A DNA stretch of 64,000 bases from Nymphaea colorata. Its lineage: Eukaryota; Streptophyta; Magnoliopsida; Nymphaeales; Nymphaeaceae. Made by a program: the position numbers and the translations under genes. Below are positions 47,801-55,213 of this stretch, one piece after another. Each line of letters begins with the position of its first letter. The first letter of the stretch is position 1. The notes below the pieces were generated by a model. It ran no database searches, had not been told where the DNA came from, and saw nothing but the letters and a program-made list of their open reading frames with translations. The stretch is taken from positions 11,594,802 through 11,658,801 of the forward strand of contig NC_045145.1 in NCBI RefSeq assembly GCF_008831285.2, in the 5' to 3' direction.

Positions 47801-49914
47801 GGATTAAATAAAATGCACAAGTTTCAAAAATTATCAAAAGCATATATAATTTTTAAAATGTGTAGAAACATGCACAATTTCTTCAAGTTTTCAAAAGCAT
47901 GCTTACATTTTGAAAAGAAATCAGCAACATGACTTAAAATTTGATGTATTTACAAAGACATACTTCATGGGGAGGATGATTTTTGTGTTATGCCACTATC
48001 ATGGGAAACCCTATTCCCATTGTTTAAAACTTTAAACTGAGGTCAGAGAGTCTATGTCACATGGGCATGGGTGCGGGTATGAGTGTTGATTCGGGTACGA
48101 ATGCTGGTTCGAGTACAAGTGCTGACCAAATGTTGTAAAAAGAGTATCGTAAGCCACATCGGTCTGGCTTTAAGATACGTTGTATCGTAAAATATTGTAA
48201 CTGTATCGTTTTTTTTAATAAATCAGAAAAAATAGGGAAAATTTTGAAAAATTCATAGAAAATCAGTAAAAAACAAGAATAATATGTTCTTCATAAAAAA
48301 CATGTTTTACAGAATGATAGACTTATTATTGCTATAAAGTTACGGTTCATCATTTGTAAACATCAAAATTCATAACCATATCAATCAAGCAACAAGTCAA
48401 CAATTACATAACCATAGATTCATAAGTCATAAGGTCCATAAGTCTATGAGATCCCACATCAAAAAAAAGTTTTAGATGTTATGTATTACATCACAAGATG
48501 ATAATGAAATTGTGAAAATGTTCAATGTCAATACATATAAAATGAAAGCACTCTCGACTCTCATTCATAATCTTCATCATATTCATTTTCATCCCCATCT
48601 CCATCTTCATCTTCATGATTTTAAAAAAAAAACTCTTTCGTCCCAACGGAAATCAACCACCCACACAAAAATTCATGTTTTAATTGATTATTTCACGGTG
48701 AAAATCGATGATTTCCCTCCACGGCAGCACAATCTCTATGTTAGAAATGAAGAAGGGCTGGGTTTTTATAAAAAAAACTCGAAAAAGGGAGATTCGAGCC
48801 TCCTTGTTTTGAAATCAGCTTGTATCATACGATACGGGGCGTATCGCACCGTATCGTATGATAAGGGGGGCCTGTATCGTATGTATCGTACGATGTGGGG
48901 GCCTTTATACAAGCACGATACACCCCTATTTACGATACAGGGAGTGTATCGTATCATATTTTGTAAATGATACGATATGTATCGTACGATACGGCCCCGT
49001 ATCATACAACACTATGACCAAGTACAAAAACCATGCACATAGGGGGTACGGATGTACATATATATTTATATGTATAATTAATAAGATTTTAACTAAACGA
49101 ACACATAAATTCATTGCTTATATTCATAAAGATATATTACAGAACAAAAAAAAATACTAAAATATACAGAAAATGTACCCAAAAAAAGAAGATTAAGGTA
49201 GTCGTGCCAAGGGCTGCACCTACATAGTCCCTTATTGGGGACCATAACAAATAACCTGCTCTGTTTCATCATTTCATGGTAACCACATTACCACATTGTT
49301 TAACCATGCCATGCAATTACGACTGAGTTAAAAATGTGTGACTTTAAGAATTTGCATACCATGTAATTATGACCGAGTTAAAAATGTGTGACCTTGAAAT
49401 TTTAATTCTCAAATAGGTGTGAAAATGTACTTTCCAAAACCTTAGGTGTGCCAACACAAATGTATCAATCAGCAATGTTTAGGTGTCTTTGCATTACTTT
49501 CAATATTAAATCGTAACAACGAAAATATTCCCAAAATAGGCCATTTTTTAGTACAGACTACGACAGATTTCTTAGCACTAATGGCCACAATGAGGCTAGT
49601 ACATGAAAATAAGAGTTTAATGAAAAGCCAATAAATTATGGAATCTCAATGTCAAGAAGTCAACAATTATGAACTCACACTTTCAGTCTCATGCCTAAAT
49701 CCTGAAGCAATGTGCAATATGACTTGCGGAAATACGTCTCCTTTTTCACATCAATGCCGTCCTTCCTAGATGGCGAATTCTCCTCAATCACTTTTCGAGA
49801 GAAATACCAGCTGGAGCTTGAATGGTCAGCTTCCTCAAGTTTGTCATGAGAAAGACTATATGAACTATCAACCATTCCATGATGTGAAGCATCACCAGGT
49901 AGCATGCCTGCCAT
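28751..49914 (-). CDS. Cyclin-T1-like protein (CYCT1;4/CYCT1;5 type), six coding exons
   Basis: Cyclin T binds and activates a CDK9-type kinase (CDKC in plants), forming P-TEFb, which phosphorylates the C-terminal domain of RNA polymerase II in the nucleus to release elongation. Six minus-strand exons, 49914-49679, 31820-31739, 30705-30571, 30373-30198, 30110-29959 and 29853-28751, join in frame (236+82+135+176+152+1103 = 1884 nt, 627 residues plus stop). All introns have GT..AG ends. Residues about 25-140 hold the first cyclin fold ([47 protein letters not shown]) and 150-260 the second ([51 protein letters not shown]). The rest is a hydrophilic Ser/Lys/Asp-rich tail with EEGELSG. Length is in the family range. 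The odd point is intron 1, 17,858 bp and full of transposons. The identification is firm; the paralogue is not. Confidence 0.93.
29959..30110 (-). CDS. Cyclin T coding exon 5
   Basis: 152 nt. Encodes [20 protein letters not shown] and onward to FDVTPRQLE, the last helices of the second cyclin fold. Acceptor CACAG at its upstream side, donor AAG/GTCTGC at its downstream side; the phase matches both neighbours. Confidence 0.93.
30198..30373 (-). CDS. Cyclin T coding exon 4
   Basis: 176 nt. Encodes [20 protein letters not shown] through [20 protein letters not shown]. Acceptor TTCAG, donor GG/GTATGTC. Confidence 0.93.
30571..30705 (-). CDS. Cyclin T coding exon 3
   Basis: 135 nt, 45 codons, phase 0 at both ends. 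Encodes [20 protein letters not shown] and [18 protein letters not shown]. Acceptor GCAG, donor AAA/GTATGA. Confidence 0.93.
31739..31820 (-). CDS. Cyclin T coding exon 2
   Basis: 82 nt. Encodes [20 protein letters not shown] and HAKNDRK, the core of the first cyclin fold. The acceptor GATGCAG is the 3' end of the 17.9-kb intron; its first base completes the valine codon split across that intron. Donor AAG/GTGAGC. Confidence 0.93.
31840..32549. other. Intronic spacer next to cyclin T exon 2
   Basis: AT-rich non-coding DNA between the splice acceptor and the first MITE. Nothing recognised. Confidence 0.4.
32558..32892. mobile_element. 335-bp hAT-type MITE, exact 8-bp target duplication
   Basis: Inverted ends: CTACGTCACATGGGTG on the left and the complement of CTATGTCACATGGGTGC on the right. 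It is flanked by the exact 8-bp duplication GATCCAAC (32550-32557 and 32893-32900), the length expected of hAT transposition. It is non-coding. A close relative is the 337-bp element at 40904-41240; both share GCAGATTC.GCAATTTTTCAA and GGCAGCCATTTAGAAGCACC. Confidence 0.92.
32901..33439. other. Intronic spacer between MITE and nested hAT elements
   Basis: No repeat end or coding region recognised. A 65-codon frame at 33007-33204 is not credible as a gene. Confidence 0.4.
34047..38435 (+). mobile_element. Inner hAT transposon of about 4.4 kb with transposase remnant
   Basis: Starts CAGTGTTGTACGTATCG and ends with the complement of CAAATGTTGCAAAAAG. It is flanked by TGTGAAAA (34039-34046) and GGTGAAAA (38435-38442), an 8-bp duplication with one mismatch, in the middle of the older element. 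Dense TATCGTA/TACGATA repeats lie just inside both ends, as expected for hAT subterminal binding arrays. It contains a degenerate transposase gene at 35543-37947. The exact right end is uncertain by one base. Confidence 0.82.
35543..37947 (+). pseudogene. hAT transposase (BED, DUF659, dimerisation region), degraded
   Basis: The product would cut and paste hAT elements. The start at 35543 ([20 protein letters not shown]) opens a BED zinc finger with CSFC and RIKHHL. A frame change near 35,690-35,750 leads to an acidic linker. The DUF659 part is at about 36,120-36,600 ([50 protein letters not shown]). The middle is at 36,635-37,455 ([20 protein letters not shown] region after a probable intron). 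The C-terminal dimerisation motif is near 37,540-37,680 ([12 protein letters not shown], then [19 protein letters not shown]). After a short GT..AG intron (about 37,684-37,814) it ends in an acidic tail. Frame breaks and internal stops (for example in CERN*SVF) make it non-functional. Confidence 0.85.
38747..39356. other. Intronic spacer before the gypsy element
   Basis: AT-rich non-coding DNA. No repeat end recognised. Confidence 0.4.
39362..39638 (+). repeat. Gypsy 5' LTR (277 bp)
   Basis: TG..CA ends. Contains GTGCTATATAAGG near 39,482, a likely TATA region. It matches the split 3' LTR at 44755-46622 with several substitutions and indels. Confidence 0.93.
39641..39652 (+). promoter_or_regulatory. 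Gypsy primer-binding site
   Basis: TGGTATCAAAGC, two bases after the LTR. It is one mismatch from TGGTATCAGAGC, the site complementary to the initiator Met tRNA 3' end. Confidence 0.8.
39659..40770 (+). pseudogene. Gypsy gag remnant
   Basis: Starts [20 protein letters not shown] and is stopped by TGA after about 45 codons. Later fragments in other frames include a zinc-knuckle-like [18 protein letters not shown] near 40,680-40,735, typical of gypsy nucleocapsid regions (CFxCxE..H.C). The remnant is followed by a MITE at 40904. Confidence 0.65.
40904..41240. mobile_element. 337-bp hAT-type MITE inside the gypsy element
   Basis: Ends CTATGTCACATGGGTGC on both sides in inverted orientation. 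Flanks are GAGGGGAA (40896-40903) and GAGAGGAA (41241-41248), an 8-bp duplication with one mismatch. It is the same family as 32558-32892. A short GTGTGT/ATATAT microsatellite lies inside. Confidence 0.88.
41690..42386 (+). pseudogene. Gypsy reverse transcriptase remnant
   Basis: Recognisable blocks in order: [68 protein letters not shown] and APTTFQALM. In the catalytic box the usual DD pair is gone: the sequence reads [13 protein letters not shown] where active elements have F.DDIL.Y. The enzyme could not polymerise. Stops separate the blocks (for example at 42,008), and a MITE interrupts the gene at 42395. Confidence 0.9.
42395..42668. mobile_element. 274-bp MITE with GC-rich ends and AT-rich centre
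   Basis: Flanked by the exact 8-bp duplication AGGTCTCC (42387-42394 and 42669-42676). Ends are CAAGGTTGGGCA on the left and, inverted, AGGCTTGGGCA on the right. The arms are rich in GGCCCGGG-type runs and the middle is almost pure A/T. 8-bp duplications again suggest hAT mobilisation, but the family differs from the CTATGTCAC one. Confidence 0.85.
42737..43290 (+). pseudogene. Gypsy RT thumb/RNase H remnant
   Basis: [32 protein letters not shown], then the RNase H start [19 protein letters not shown] near 42,940-43,000 and [14 protein letters not shown]. Stops follow AAACTAG near 42,850 and CAAGAG near 42,998. Confidence 0.82.
43450..44690 (+). pseudogene. Gypsy integrase remnant
   Basis: Core pieces: [20 protein letters not shown] (first catalytic Asp region), [25 protein letters not shown] (second Asp region), then after a stop [20 protein letters not shown] (catalytic Glu region). 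C-terminal part [28 protein letters not shown] near 44,440-44,530. No chromodomain is visible. Several frameshifts. Confidence 0.85.
44840..46453. mobile_element. 1,614-bp non-autonomous hAT-type element
   Basis: Ends CTATGTTACCCTGGTACG and, inverted, CTATGTCACCTAGGTACG. Exact 8-bp duplication ACCGGATC at 44832-44839 and 46454-46461. No transposase remnant was seen. Its left part contains near-identical tandem units of 111 bp (44961-45071, 45072-45182) and two 22-bp GCCGATAAGGCAGTACCGGT units just before. Frames at 44840-45418 minus and 44973-45248 plus are by-products of these repeats. It shares its terminal CTATGTYAC with the autonomous-type element at 59962-63309. Confidence 0.9.
44961..45182 (+). 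repeat. Tandem duplication, 111 bp x 2
   Basis: 44961-45071 and 45072-45182 differ at about one base (GCAGCAATAATCG against GCAGCGATAATCG). Confidence 0.9.
46628..48051. other. Intronic spacer
   Basis: AT-rich, no coding region. Positions 46863-46891 match 21041-21069 at 28 of 29 bases. Near 47,760-47,805 is an inverted CATGGGTGTGGGT-like piece reminiscent of MITE ends. Confidence 0.4.
48052..48128 (+). mobile_element. Left end of a CTATGTCAC MITE
   Basis: Starts CTATGTCACATGGGCATGGG and continues in GGGTACGA-type repeats. It is cut at 48129 by a second element; its right part probably continues after 49020 (AGTACAAAAACCATGCAC), but the right end was not found. Confidence 0.55.
48129..49012 (-). 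mobile_element. 884-bp non-autonomous hAT derivative
   Basis: Left end AATGTTGTAAAAAGAGTATC, right end complement of GTGTTGTATGATACGGGG. Flanks are GCTGACCA (48121-48128) and TATGACCA (49013-49020), 6 of 8 matching. It is the uninterrupted counterpart of the split element at 33448-38738 and shares its TATCGTA subterminal arrays and the antisense acidic-tail stretch. Frames at 48476-48970 plus and others are not genes. Confidence 0.8.
49021..49678. other. Intronic spacer next to cyclin T exon 1
   Basis: AT-rich non-coding DNA up to the donor site. Nothing recognised. Confidence 0.4.
49679..49914 (-). CDS. Cyclin T coding exon 1
   Basis: 236 nt. Start ATG at 49914 gives [14 protein letters not shown], the usual beginning of plant CYCT1;4/5-type proteins. 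It continues [40 protein letters not shown] and LKV, with the valine codon split. Donor AAAGT/GTGAGTTC. It lies 17.9 kb from exon 2. Confidence 0.93.
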
Positions 49915-50250
49915 ATGGCTTGCTGACTTAAGATTCTCACGAGCTCACTGAAATATTCAGTTCTACCACAAGGAAACCTTTTAGTTTTTCAACAACAGCA
50001 TAAGATAATGTAAGGTTTTAAGAGCAAATGAAATCTTCTGTTCATGATATAACTAAGATGAATATTCAACACGAAATGGGGGTAATCCTTCCGGCGCACC
50101 TGAGGTTCAGAAATCGGCAAGGAACGCCGGCGATGGCACGGGTGGCGAACAGCGACGGCCACAGTGGCGAGGGCCGAGCCTGTCGATCAGTTGTGGAAGC
50201 TCCGATTGAGCAACACTGAAGAAAGCACAAATATGGGTGTTAAGGATATA
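49915..50250 (-). other. Probable 5' UTR of cyclin T with a short intron
   Basis: Upstream of the start codon on the minus strand there is an acceptor-like TATTTCAG about 37 nt away, and a donor-like CTCAG/GTGCGC whose exon side ends at 50100. The DNA upstream of 50100 is GC-rich, as expected for a leader exon. This is inference from splice-like signals only. Confidence 0.45.
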
Positions 50251-51640
50251 GGGGGAGACAGGGGTGAGCGCCAGATATTCGGCGATTGATGAAATTTGAC
50301 AAAGGGGGAGGGGTTGAGGAAAGGGGTAATGAGAGTTACCGATGGGAGGAAGGAATTTGTTCTCTTAGCGTGCCGGCACAGTTTCCGTCCACCGCCGATA
50401 GGAAGCTGAGGAAAGCCGTCGTCGGGATGCGATTCACCGGGTCAGCCGGGAGGGGTTGCGTCTATATTTCGCCGCCCAGCAGACCGCGCGAAGGTCCCCA
50501 GATCAGTCTGGGGTCGCGCAGAGTCACGCCTGTGGGTGCCACAGAGTTTCGTTGATGGTCGGGAAGCTTGGCACCGTGATCCTGGTTGGGAAGGTCTCCT
50601 TCCGTCGTCGCTCAGACCTCCGTCGCTGGTCGGGAGGGTCTCCGTCGACCGTCCGGGAGGGAGACGAGGTGCGCCGGCATGGTCCGGGGGAGCAGCAAGG
50701 GAGAAACAGAGAGAGAGAGAGAGAGAGAGGACGAAATCACGGGGGCATGTGCTGCTCTTCCCCCATTTCATTTTCGACTCATGTCTGGACCGTTCGATGG
50801 GCTTCATCGGACGGTCTTCATTCGGTGTCCGAAGATGTCGACAAATCGATACTTCAGTTTATAAAACAGGACGTAAATTCTTGCCTACATGACAAGAATC
50901 TGACCTTCTGGATGCGGCCTCATTTAACTAACTTTGTTGCCCTAAATACAAAGTCAAGTCAATTTAAAGATAAAGATACAGTAAGTGGATCAGGTATGGG
51001 GCAAATGCCTAAACATTTGCATCCTCCTCTCACACTAAAGGGAATTTCGGTTAACCCTCCATAAACCTAACCCGTGCACATCCTGGTGATTATGATCGAG
51101 TACGTAATATGTTAAGAGATGAAAGTACAGACATGGAGTATGTGTATGTCTACATGTCCAAAAAGATATAGAAGGGTCCCCAAAAAAAAGACCTTTGCTG
51201 CAATTCATTAGACATTAAAGAACTGCTTGCAACACAATGTGTAGGTTGGGCAACTATATAGTATGTGAGATGAAGGGCATTTTGAACCAAGCTTAGGGGC
51301 ATGACCACAGTCAGCCTGCATGCCTTAGTAAGCATATTAGTAAGCAGGGACTGAACCTCGAGTAGAAATTTTTTAGCACACCAAATTTACGTCTCCCGTC
51401 ATGTGCTGTATATAATCATTGAAACTCGCATTTCTATGCTCAAATGTATGATTAATTGAGACATTAGAACACTTTTCTTGTTTGTTTTATCAGTTATGAA
51501 ATGCGAAGAGTGTGCTTTTAGGTCTGACTCAACTGAGAATTAAAAAGAAAAAAAGAAAAAAACTGCCCACACTCGTTGAATAATAGAAAAATACTACTAT
51601 TCTGACAACTAATATTTGTCTCTCCTACCTTGGTAGCTTC
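50251..51640. other. Region upstream of the cyclin T gene
   Basis: GC-rich to about 50,750, including a GA microsatellite near 50,709-50,730, then AT-rich. Frames on both strands at 50286-51064 overlap and match nothing; they probably reflect the GC-rich leader/promoter. No TATA box could be assigned. Confidence 0.4.
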
Positions 51641-52110
51641 ATTCACCTTGCCCACTGCCGCACCAATTAAGCAGTTGGAGTTTCGGGAGCATCAAGGTTG
51701 TCCCCTTTTGCCACCGTTGCGTAGTCGAAGCCTGCGCAGGTCGACCACCAGCAATACGGATTTGAATTCCGATTCAAATACCAATAAAAAAAAGTGCCAT
51801 AAATTCAAAATTTAATTTTATATTTAAAAATATGATTTTTATACTTATATCCCAATTCAAATCCGAATTTTGATTTGGATTTTGCCAATTTTGAAAATTA
51901 ATAGCATTAGATGGAAGACATTTTCTAAAAATGAATTTAATCTGAATTTGATGGGATATTTATGTATAACTAAATCTAAATCCAAAGCCTATCAATTGCT
52001 ATTTATTAAATCTGAATCTGGATTCGATACTATTTTTTTTCATATCCGATTTTTTTCGGATTGGTTCGGTCGAATATCCTATTCAAATCGGATATTGAAT
52101 GTCACAGAAA
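51641..52110. repeat. AT-rich tract with repeated ATTCAAATCCGA-like phrases
   Basis: Phrases such as GATTCAAATACC, AATTCAAATCCGAATTTTG, AATCTGAATCTGGATTCG and ATTCAAATCGGATATTG recur in both orientations. This resembles an AT-rich MITE or simple-repeat patch, but no clean terminal repeats or target duplication were found. Confidence 0.4.
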
Positions 52111-53052
52111 CACAAACGACGCCGCACCATTGACTGCCCAATCCCCTTGATCGCATTCGCAGGGCGTTCTCCTCTCCTCCCTCTCTGAAAGGGCATTTTC
52201 TGGCCAACGTGGATTCCCTCCTCTTTTGCTAATTAAAGCAGACCAGAGCTTCATATTCCTCTTTTGCTTCACGATCCGTCGATCGATCTTCCTCTCTGAT
52301 CTGCGTCTCTTGCTTTCTCCATCCACGGTAAGCTTACCTTCTCTTGATTGACCAATCGATTTCATCTCCTTCACTCTGTTGATCTAATCAAAATGTTTAT
52401 TATCTCATATCATTTAATAATCCATTTCTTCCGCCAGAACTGGAATCCAGAGAGTCATTCAGAAGTTGGAGCTTGAGCGATTAATGAATCGAGAAAAAAA
52501 AACATGGGTGAAGATATGCTTTGTTAGACTGCCGCACTCTTGCACGGCCCAGGTAAACCCTCTCTCTCTCTCGGTTTTTTTTTTCTATGGATTCTCTATC
52601 AATGTATATGGGCACGAGATGCGCGTTTATCATGCCCTGTTGAAACTGTCTCTCGAATATCAGTACCTAACAGGAAAGGTTTCCTGTTGATTTGAACTCT
52701 TGTGCAAACCGACACACTGACATTGATGAATAAGAAGCTTTAGAGCTGTCCGAACAAAGTTAAAAATTCAATAAAAAGACACAGACAATTTTCACACAGA
52801 AAACAGAATCGTTTGACCTGTGCTCCCTTGCATGTTTCTGTCATCCTGTGTAATCGGTTGTAGCAAATGGGTTACATCTATAATGCCGATGCTTGGTTGT
52901 GGAATGATCACGTTTGCGTCTTCTTATGTAATTCAAGGTCTCAAGGAACATTGGATTCAGTAACTTTTAACTGTGGTTTCAATGGTTGGCTGAATAATCT
53001 CCAAGAATCCAAGTCTCCTGCTCACTCCTCACTGCTGTTATTTGTCATGCAG
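52111..53052. other. Spacer with leader-like sequence
   Basis: A pyrimidine-rich stretch near 52,140-52,330 ending CCACG/GTAAGC looks like a plant 5' leader exon with a donor, possibly belonging to the exon remnant at 53053. I could not connect it to an open reading frame. A 74-codon frame at 52466-52690 is not recognised. Confidence 0.3.
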
Positions 53053-53111
53053 AGAATCTCAGATATCTGTAGACAGGCTGGTGCTTGTCTTGTAGTGGAT
53101 AACACCTGCGA
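53053..53111 (+). pseudogene. Isolated exon of an ISS1/VAS1-type aminotransferase
   Basis: Between a TGCAG acceptor and a GA/GTAAGTC donor, 59 nt read RISDICRQAGACLVVDNTCE. Plant ISS1/VAS1-like aromatic aminotransferases (PLP-dependent class I/II fold, linking Met and Trp/auxin metabolism) carry RI.DIC..AG.WLVVDNTYE at this point. The Asp of VVDNT is the residue that contacts the cofactor ring nitrogen in this fold. The family's tryptophan and tyrosine are replaced here (W to C, Y to C). I found no neighbouring exons, so it is probably a gene fragment. The family call rests on one exon. Confidence 0.5.
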
Positions 53112-53516
53112 GTAAGTCTTCCCTTCCCAAATATGGTCTATTACATCTGTAGGTTTATTGTAATATCTCATGCCTTCTCTTGAACAACGCTGCCAAGGCA
53201 ACAGAATTGAGTAATTTAAAAAGCAAAGACAATGCATTGAAGACAGTTGAAATTATCGAACATCTACTTGGAAACTTCAACAGGAAACAGCAAAAAAATC
53301 CTAGCCCTGTGCTAAATGCTGCACTATTCTCGTGTTAGAATGAAGAGCCAAATATTAAATTATTATAGTCTCAGGTCATAGCTAATGCATATGCTCTGCA
53401 GTGCTACAGATTCGGCCGTCTGTTTGGATAACAGGCCAAAAAACTGGGCTAATATAACCATTTTGTTTATAAAGAACAGGTTTTGTAGCTTGTACTTTTT
53501 TGTTGCCAACCCAGTT
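53112..53516. other. Spacer before the copia element
   Basis: No coding region or repeat end recognised. Confidence 0.4.
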
Positions 53517-53521
53517 GAAAT

Positions 53522-53828
53522 TGTGAAGTCTGTACGTATAAGTGTAAGGGGATCGGGTCTGGATCGGGTCTGTTCAGACCCGATCCACTTCGTTTTTATG
53601 TCTTCACGTCTAAGTGGTGGCACCTTTTGTAATTACTTCATGTTTTATTCCTCTTTGTGTTGTAACCTAATTAGGTTTATGTTTTAATAATAGAGATCAA
53701 GCATCGTGTAGTTGCATTGGCCGCCGGTTCTCTTACCTTCATTGCCTTCTTCTATTCTCTATTCTCCATCCTCCTTATTTTCAGACGGAGAGACGTGATT
53801 CGGTGATGTTTTAGTGAAGATTCTAACA
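53522..53828 (+). repeat. Copia 5' LTR (307 bp)
   Basis: Contains a palindrome at 53561-53586 (12-bp arms GGATCGGGTCTG and complement, 2-nt loop), preceded by one extra 11-bp GATCGGGTCTG unit (53551-53561) absent from the 3' LTR. Confidence 0.95.
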
Positions 53829-53840
53829 TGGTATCAGAGC
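53829..53840 (+). promoter_or_regulatory. Copia primer-binding site
   Basis: TGGTATCAGAGC directly after the LTR: an exact match to the usual initiator Met tRNA primer site. Confidence 0.93.
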
Positions 53841-53863
53841 CAGGTTACATCGTCCTCCGATGA

Positions 53864-55213
53864 GTGATTTCTTCTTGGAAGACAGCAGCGGGGTCAGCTC
53901 CATCCTCGTTTGGATCAAATCCAACTTCAAATGTTTCAGCAGACGTGCAACAACTTCTAATGACAGCCTTATCCAAACTTAACTTGAAGCAAAATGAGCA
54001 AGGAGAGTGGTATGTGGACTCTGGAGCAGCAGCCCACGTTACTGGTGACACAGGTAATCTCTCTAGTGTTTCTCCTTATTTAGATCAAGGCTCAGTAGTC
54101 ACGGGAGATGGTTCCCATCACACAATATCGCACATTGGAAATGCACAAATATCCATGGGTTCTTCTTCCATTCCATTAAAGAATGTCCTTGTTGTTCCAA
54201 GTGTCAAGAAAAATATTATCTCAGTGTCCAAACTTATTGATGATACTCACTCCTCTGTTGAATTCACACCATCTTCTGTTTATGTCAAAGATGCTCAAAC
54301 CAAGAAGACATTCGCTGAGGGCACTCGCAAAGGAGATATGTATGTCCTTGAAGAAGCTCCAAAGCTGTCCAAACCTCACCCTCCAGATTCATGTTCTTCA
54401 AGTCATAATAAAGTCAATGTCGCAGAATATAATAAGCCATCCATTTGGCATGGTCGGTTAGCTCATTGTAGTCAGTCTTTTGTTCGAAGTCTTGTTGCAG
54501 ACGGACTCTTAGATAAGTCCAGTCTGAGTTCAGTCAGTGAGTCCAGCATGTGCTCGAGTTGTCATCTTTGTAAGAGCCATGCTCTTCCTTTTCAGTCAAT
54601 TAATAAAAGAGCTTCAAGGATTTTTGACACCATATATTCTGATGTTTGGGGGCCTGCTCCAATTCCCTCTTCTTCTGGGAGTAGGTACTATGTCATTTTT
54701 ATAGATTCATATTCTCGACATACTTGGATACACTTCATGAAACACAAATCTGAAGTTTTCCGTTTGTTTACTCAATTCCATGCCTTGGTTCGAAATAAAT
54801 ACTCCAGTAATATTGTGCATTTTCAATGTGATGGTGGTGGTGAATTTATTTCTAATGAATTTACTGAGTATCTACTAGATGATGGGATCACTAGACAGAT
54901 TTCATGCTCACATACTCCTCAGCAAAATGGAATTGCTGAACGGAAACATAGACATATTGTTGAAAGCTCGCTCAGCATGATGCATGACACAGACTTACCC
55001 ATGACATTGTGGACTCAGGCTTTTCATACGGCTGTGCATGTTATAAATCGACTGCCATTGGCTTTGCTTGATGGCAAATCCCCATATTTTTTATTCATCA
55101 AGAGCAGCCACGCTATGAGGAATTGCGTGTTTTTGGATGTGTTTGCTATGTGCATGTTGATGTTTCCTTACGTAACAAGTTTCAAGATCGTGCTATTTTG
55201 TGCAGATTCGTAG
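53864..55213 (+). CDS. Copia polyprotein part 1: protease and integrase
   Basis: 449 residues. A short leader (1-48) is all that could remain of gag. The aspartic protease active site is WYVDSGAAAHVTGD at about residues 49-62. The pre-integrase segment (IWHGRLAHCSQSF) and zinc finger with CSSCHLCKSHALPF are at about 196-245. The integrase core starts at DTIYSDVWGP, has the second Asp in CDGGGEF, and the catalytic Glu in HTPQQNGIAERKHRH, so the DDE triad is present. The frame leaves the family sequence at about 55,096 and ends in an unrelated tail at 55213, because one base appears to be missing relative to the related element at 57652-64000. The retroviral-type order places RT next, in the other frame. 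Confidence 0.92.
   Translation: MISSWKTAAGSAPSSFGSNPTSNVSADVQQLLMTALSKLNLKQNEQGEWYVDSGAAAHVTGDTGNLSSVSPYLDQGSVVTGDGSHHTISHIGNAQISMGSSSIPLKNVLVVPSVKKNIISVSKLIDDTHSSVEFTPSSVYVKDAQTKKTFAEGTRKGDMYVLEEAPKLSKPHPPDSCSSSHNKVNVAEYNKPSIWHGRLAHCSQSFVRSLVADGLLDKSSLSSVSESSMCSSCHLCKSHALPFQSINKRASRIFDTIYSDVWGPAPIPSSSGSRYYVIFIDSYSRHTWIHFMKHKSEVFRLFTQFHALVRNKYSSNIVHFQCDGGGEFISNEFTEYLLDDGITRQISCSHTPQQNGIAERKHRHIVESSLSMMHDTDLPMTLWTQAFHTAVHVINRLPLALLDGKSPYFLFIKSSHAMRNCVFLDVFAMCMLMFPYVTSFKIVLFCADS

Larger units (their letters stand above)
31821..49678 (-). other. Giant first coding intron of the cyclin T gene (17,858 bp)
   Basis: Donor GTGAGTTC at 49678 and acceptor CTGATGCAG at 31821 flank a phase-2 intron: exon 1 ends AAA GT and exon 2 starts A CCT CAG, restoring the family's KVPQVT. 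The intron contains a 335-bp MITE, two nested hAT elements, a gypsy element of about 7.3 kb carrying three smaller insertions, and a hAT derivative in a MITE remnant. Together these cover roughly three quarters of its length. Confidence 0.9.

Noticed and set aside
48476-48970. 164-codon frame
   Set aside because: It is the 884-bp hAT derivative read through; its His-rich part is the antisense of the transposase acidic tail.
50286-51064. Overlapping long frames on both strands upstream of cyclin T
   Set aside because: GC-rich leader/promoter DNA with few stop codons; no homology and no consistent start.
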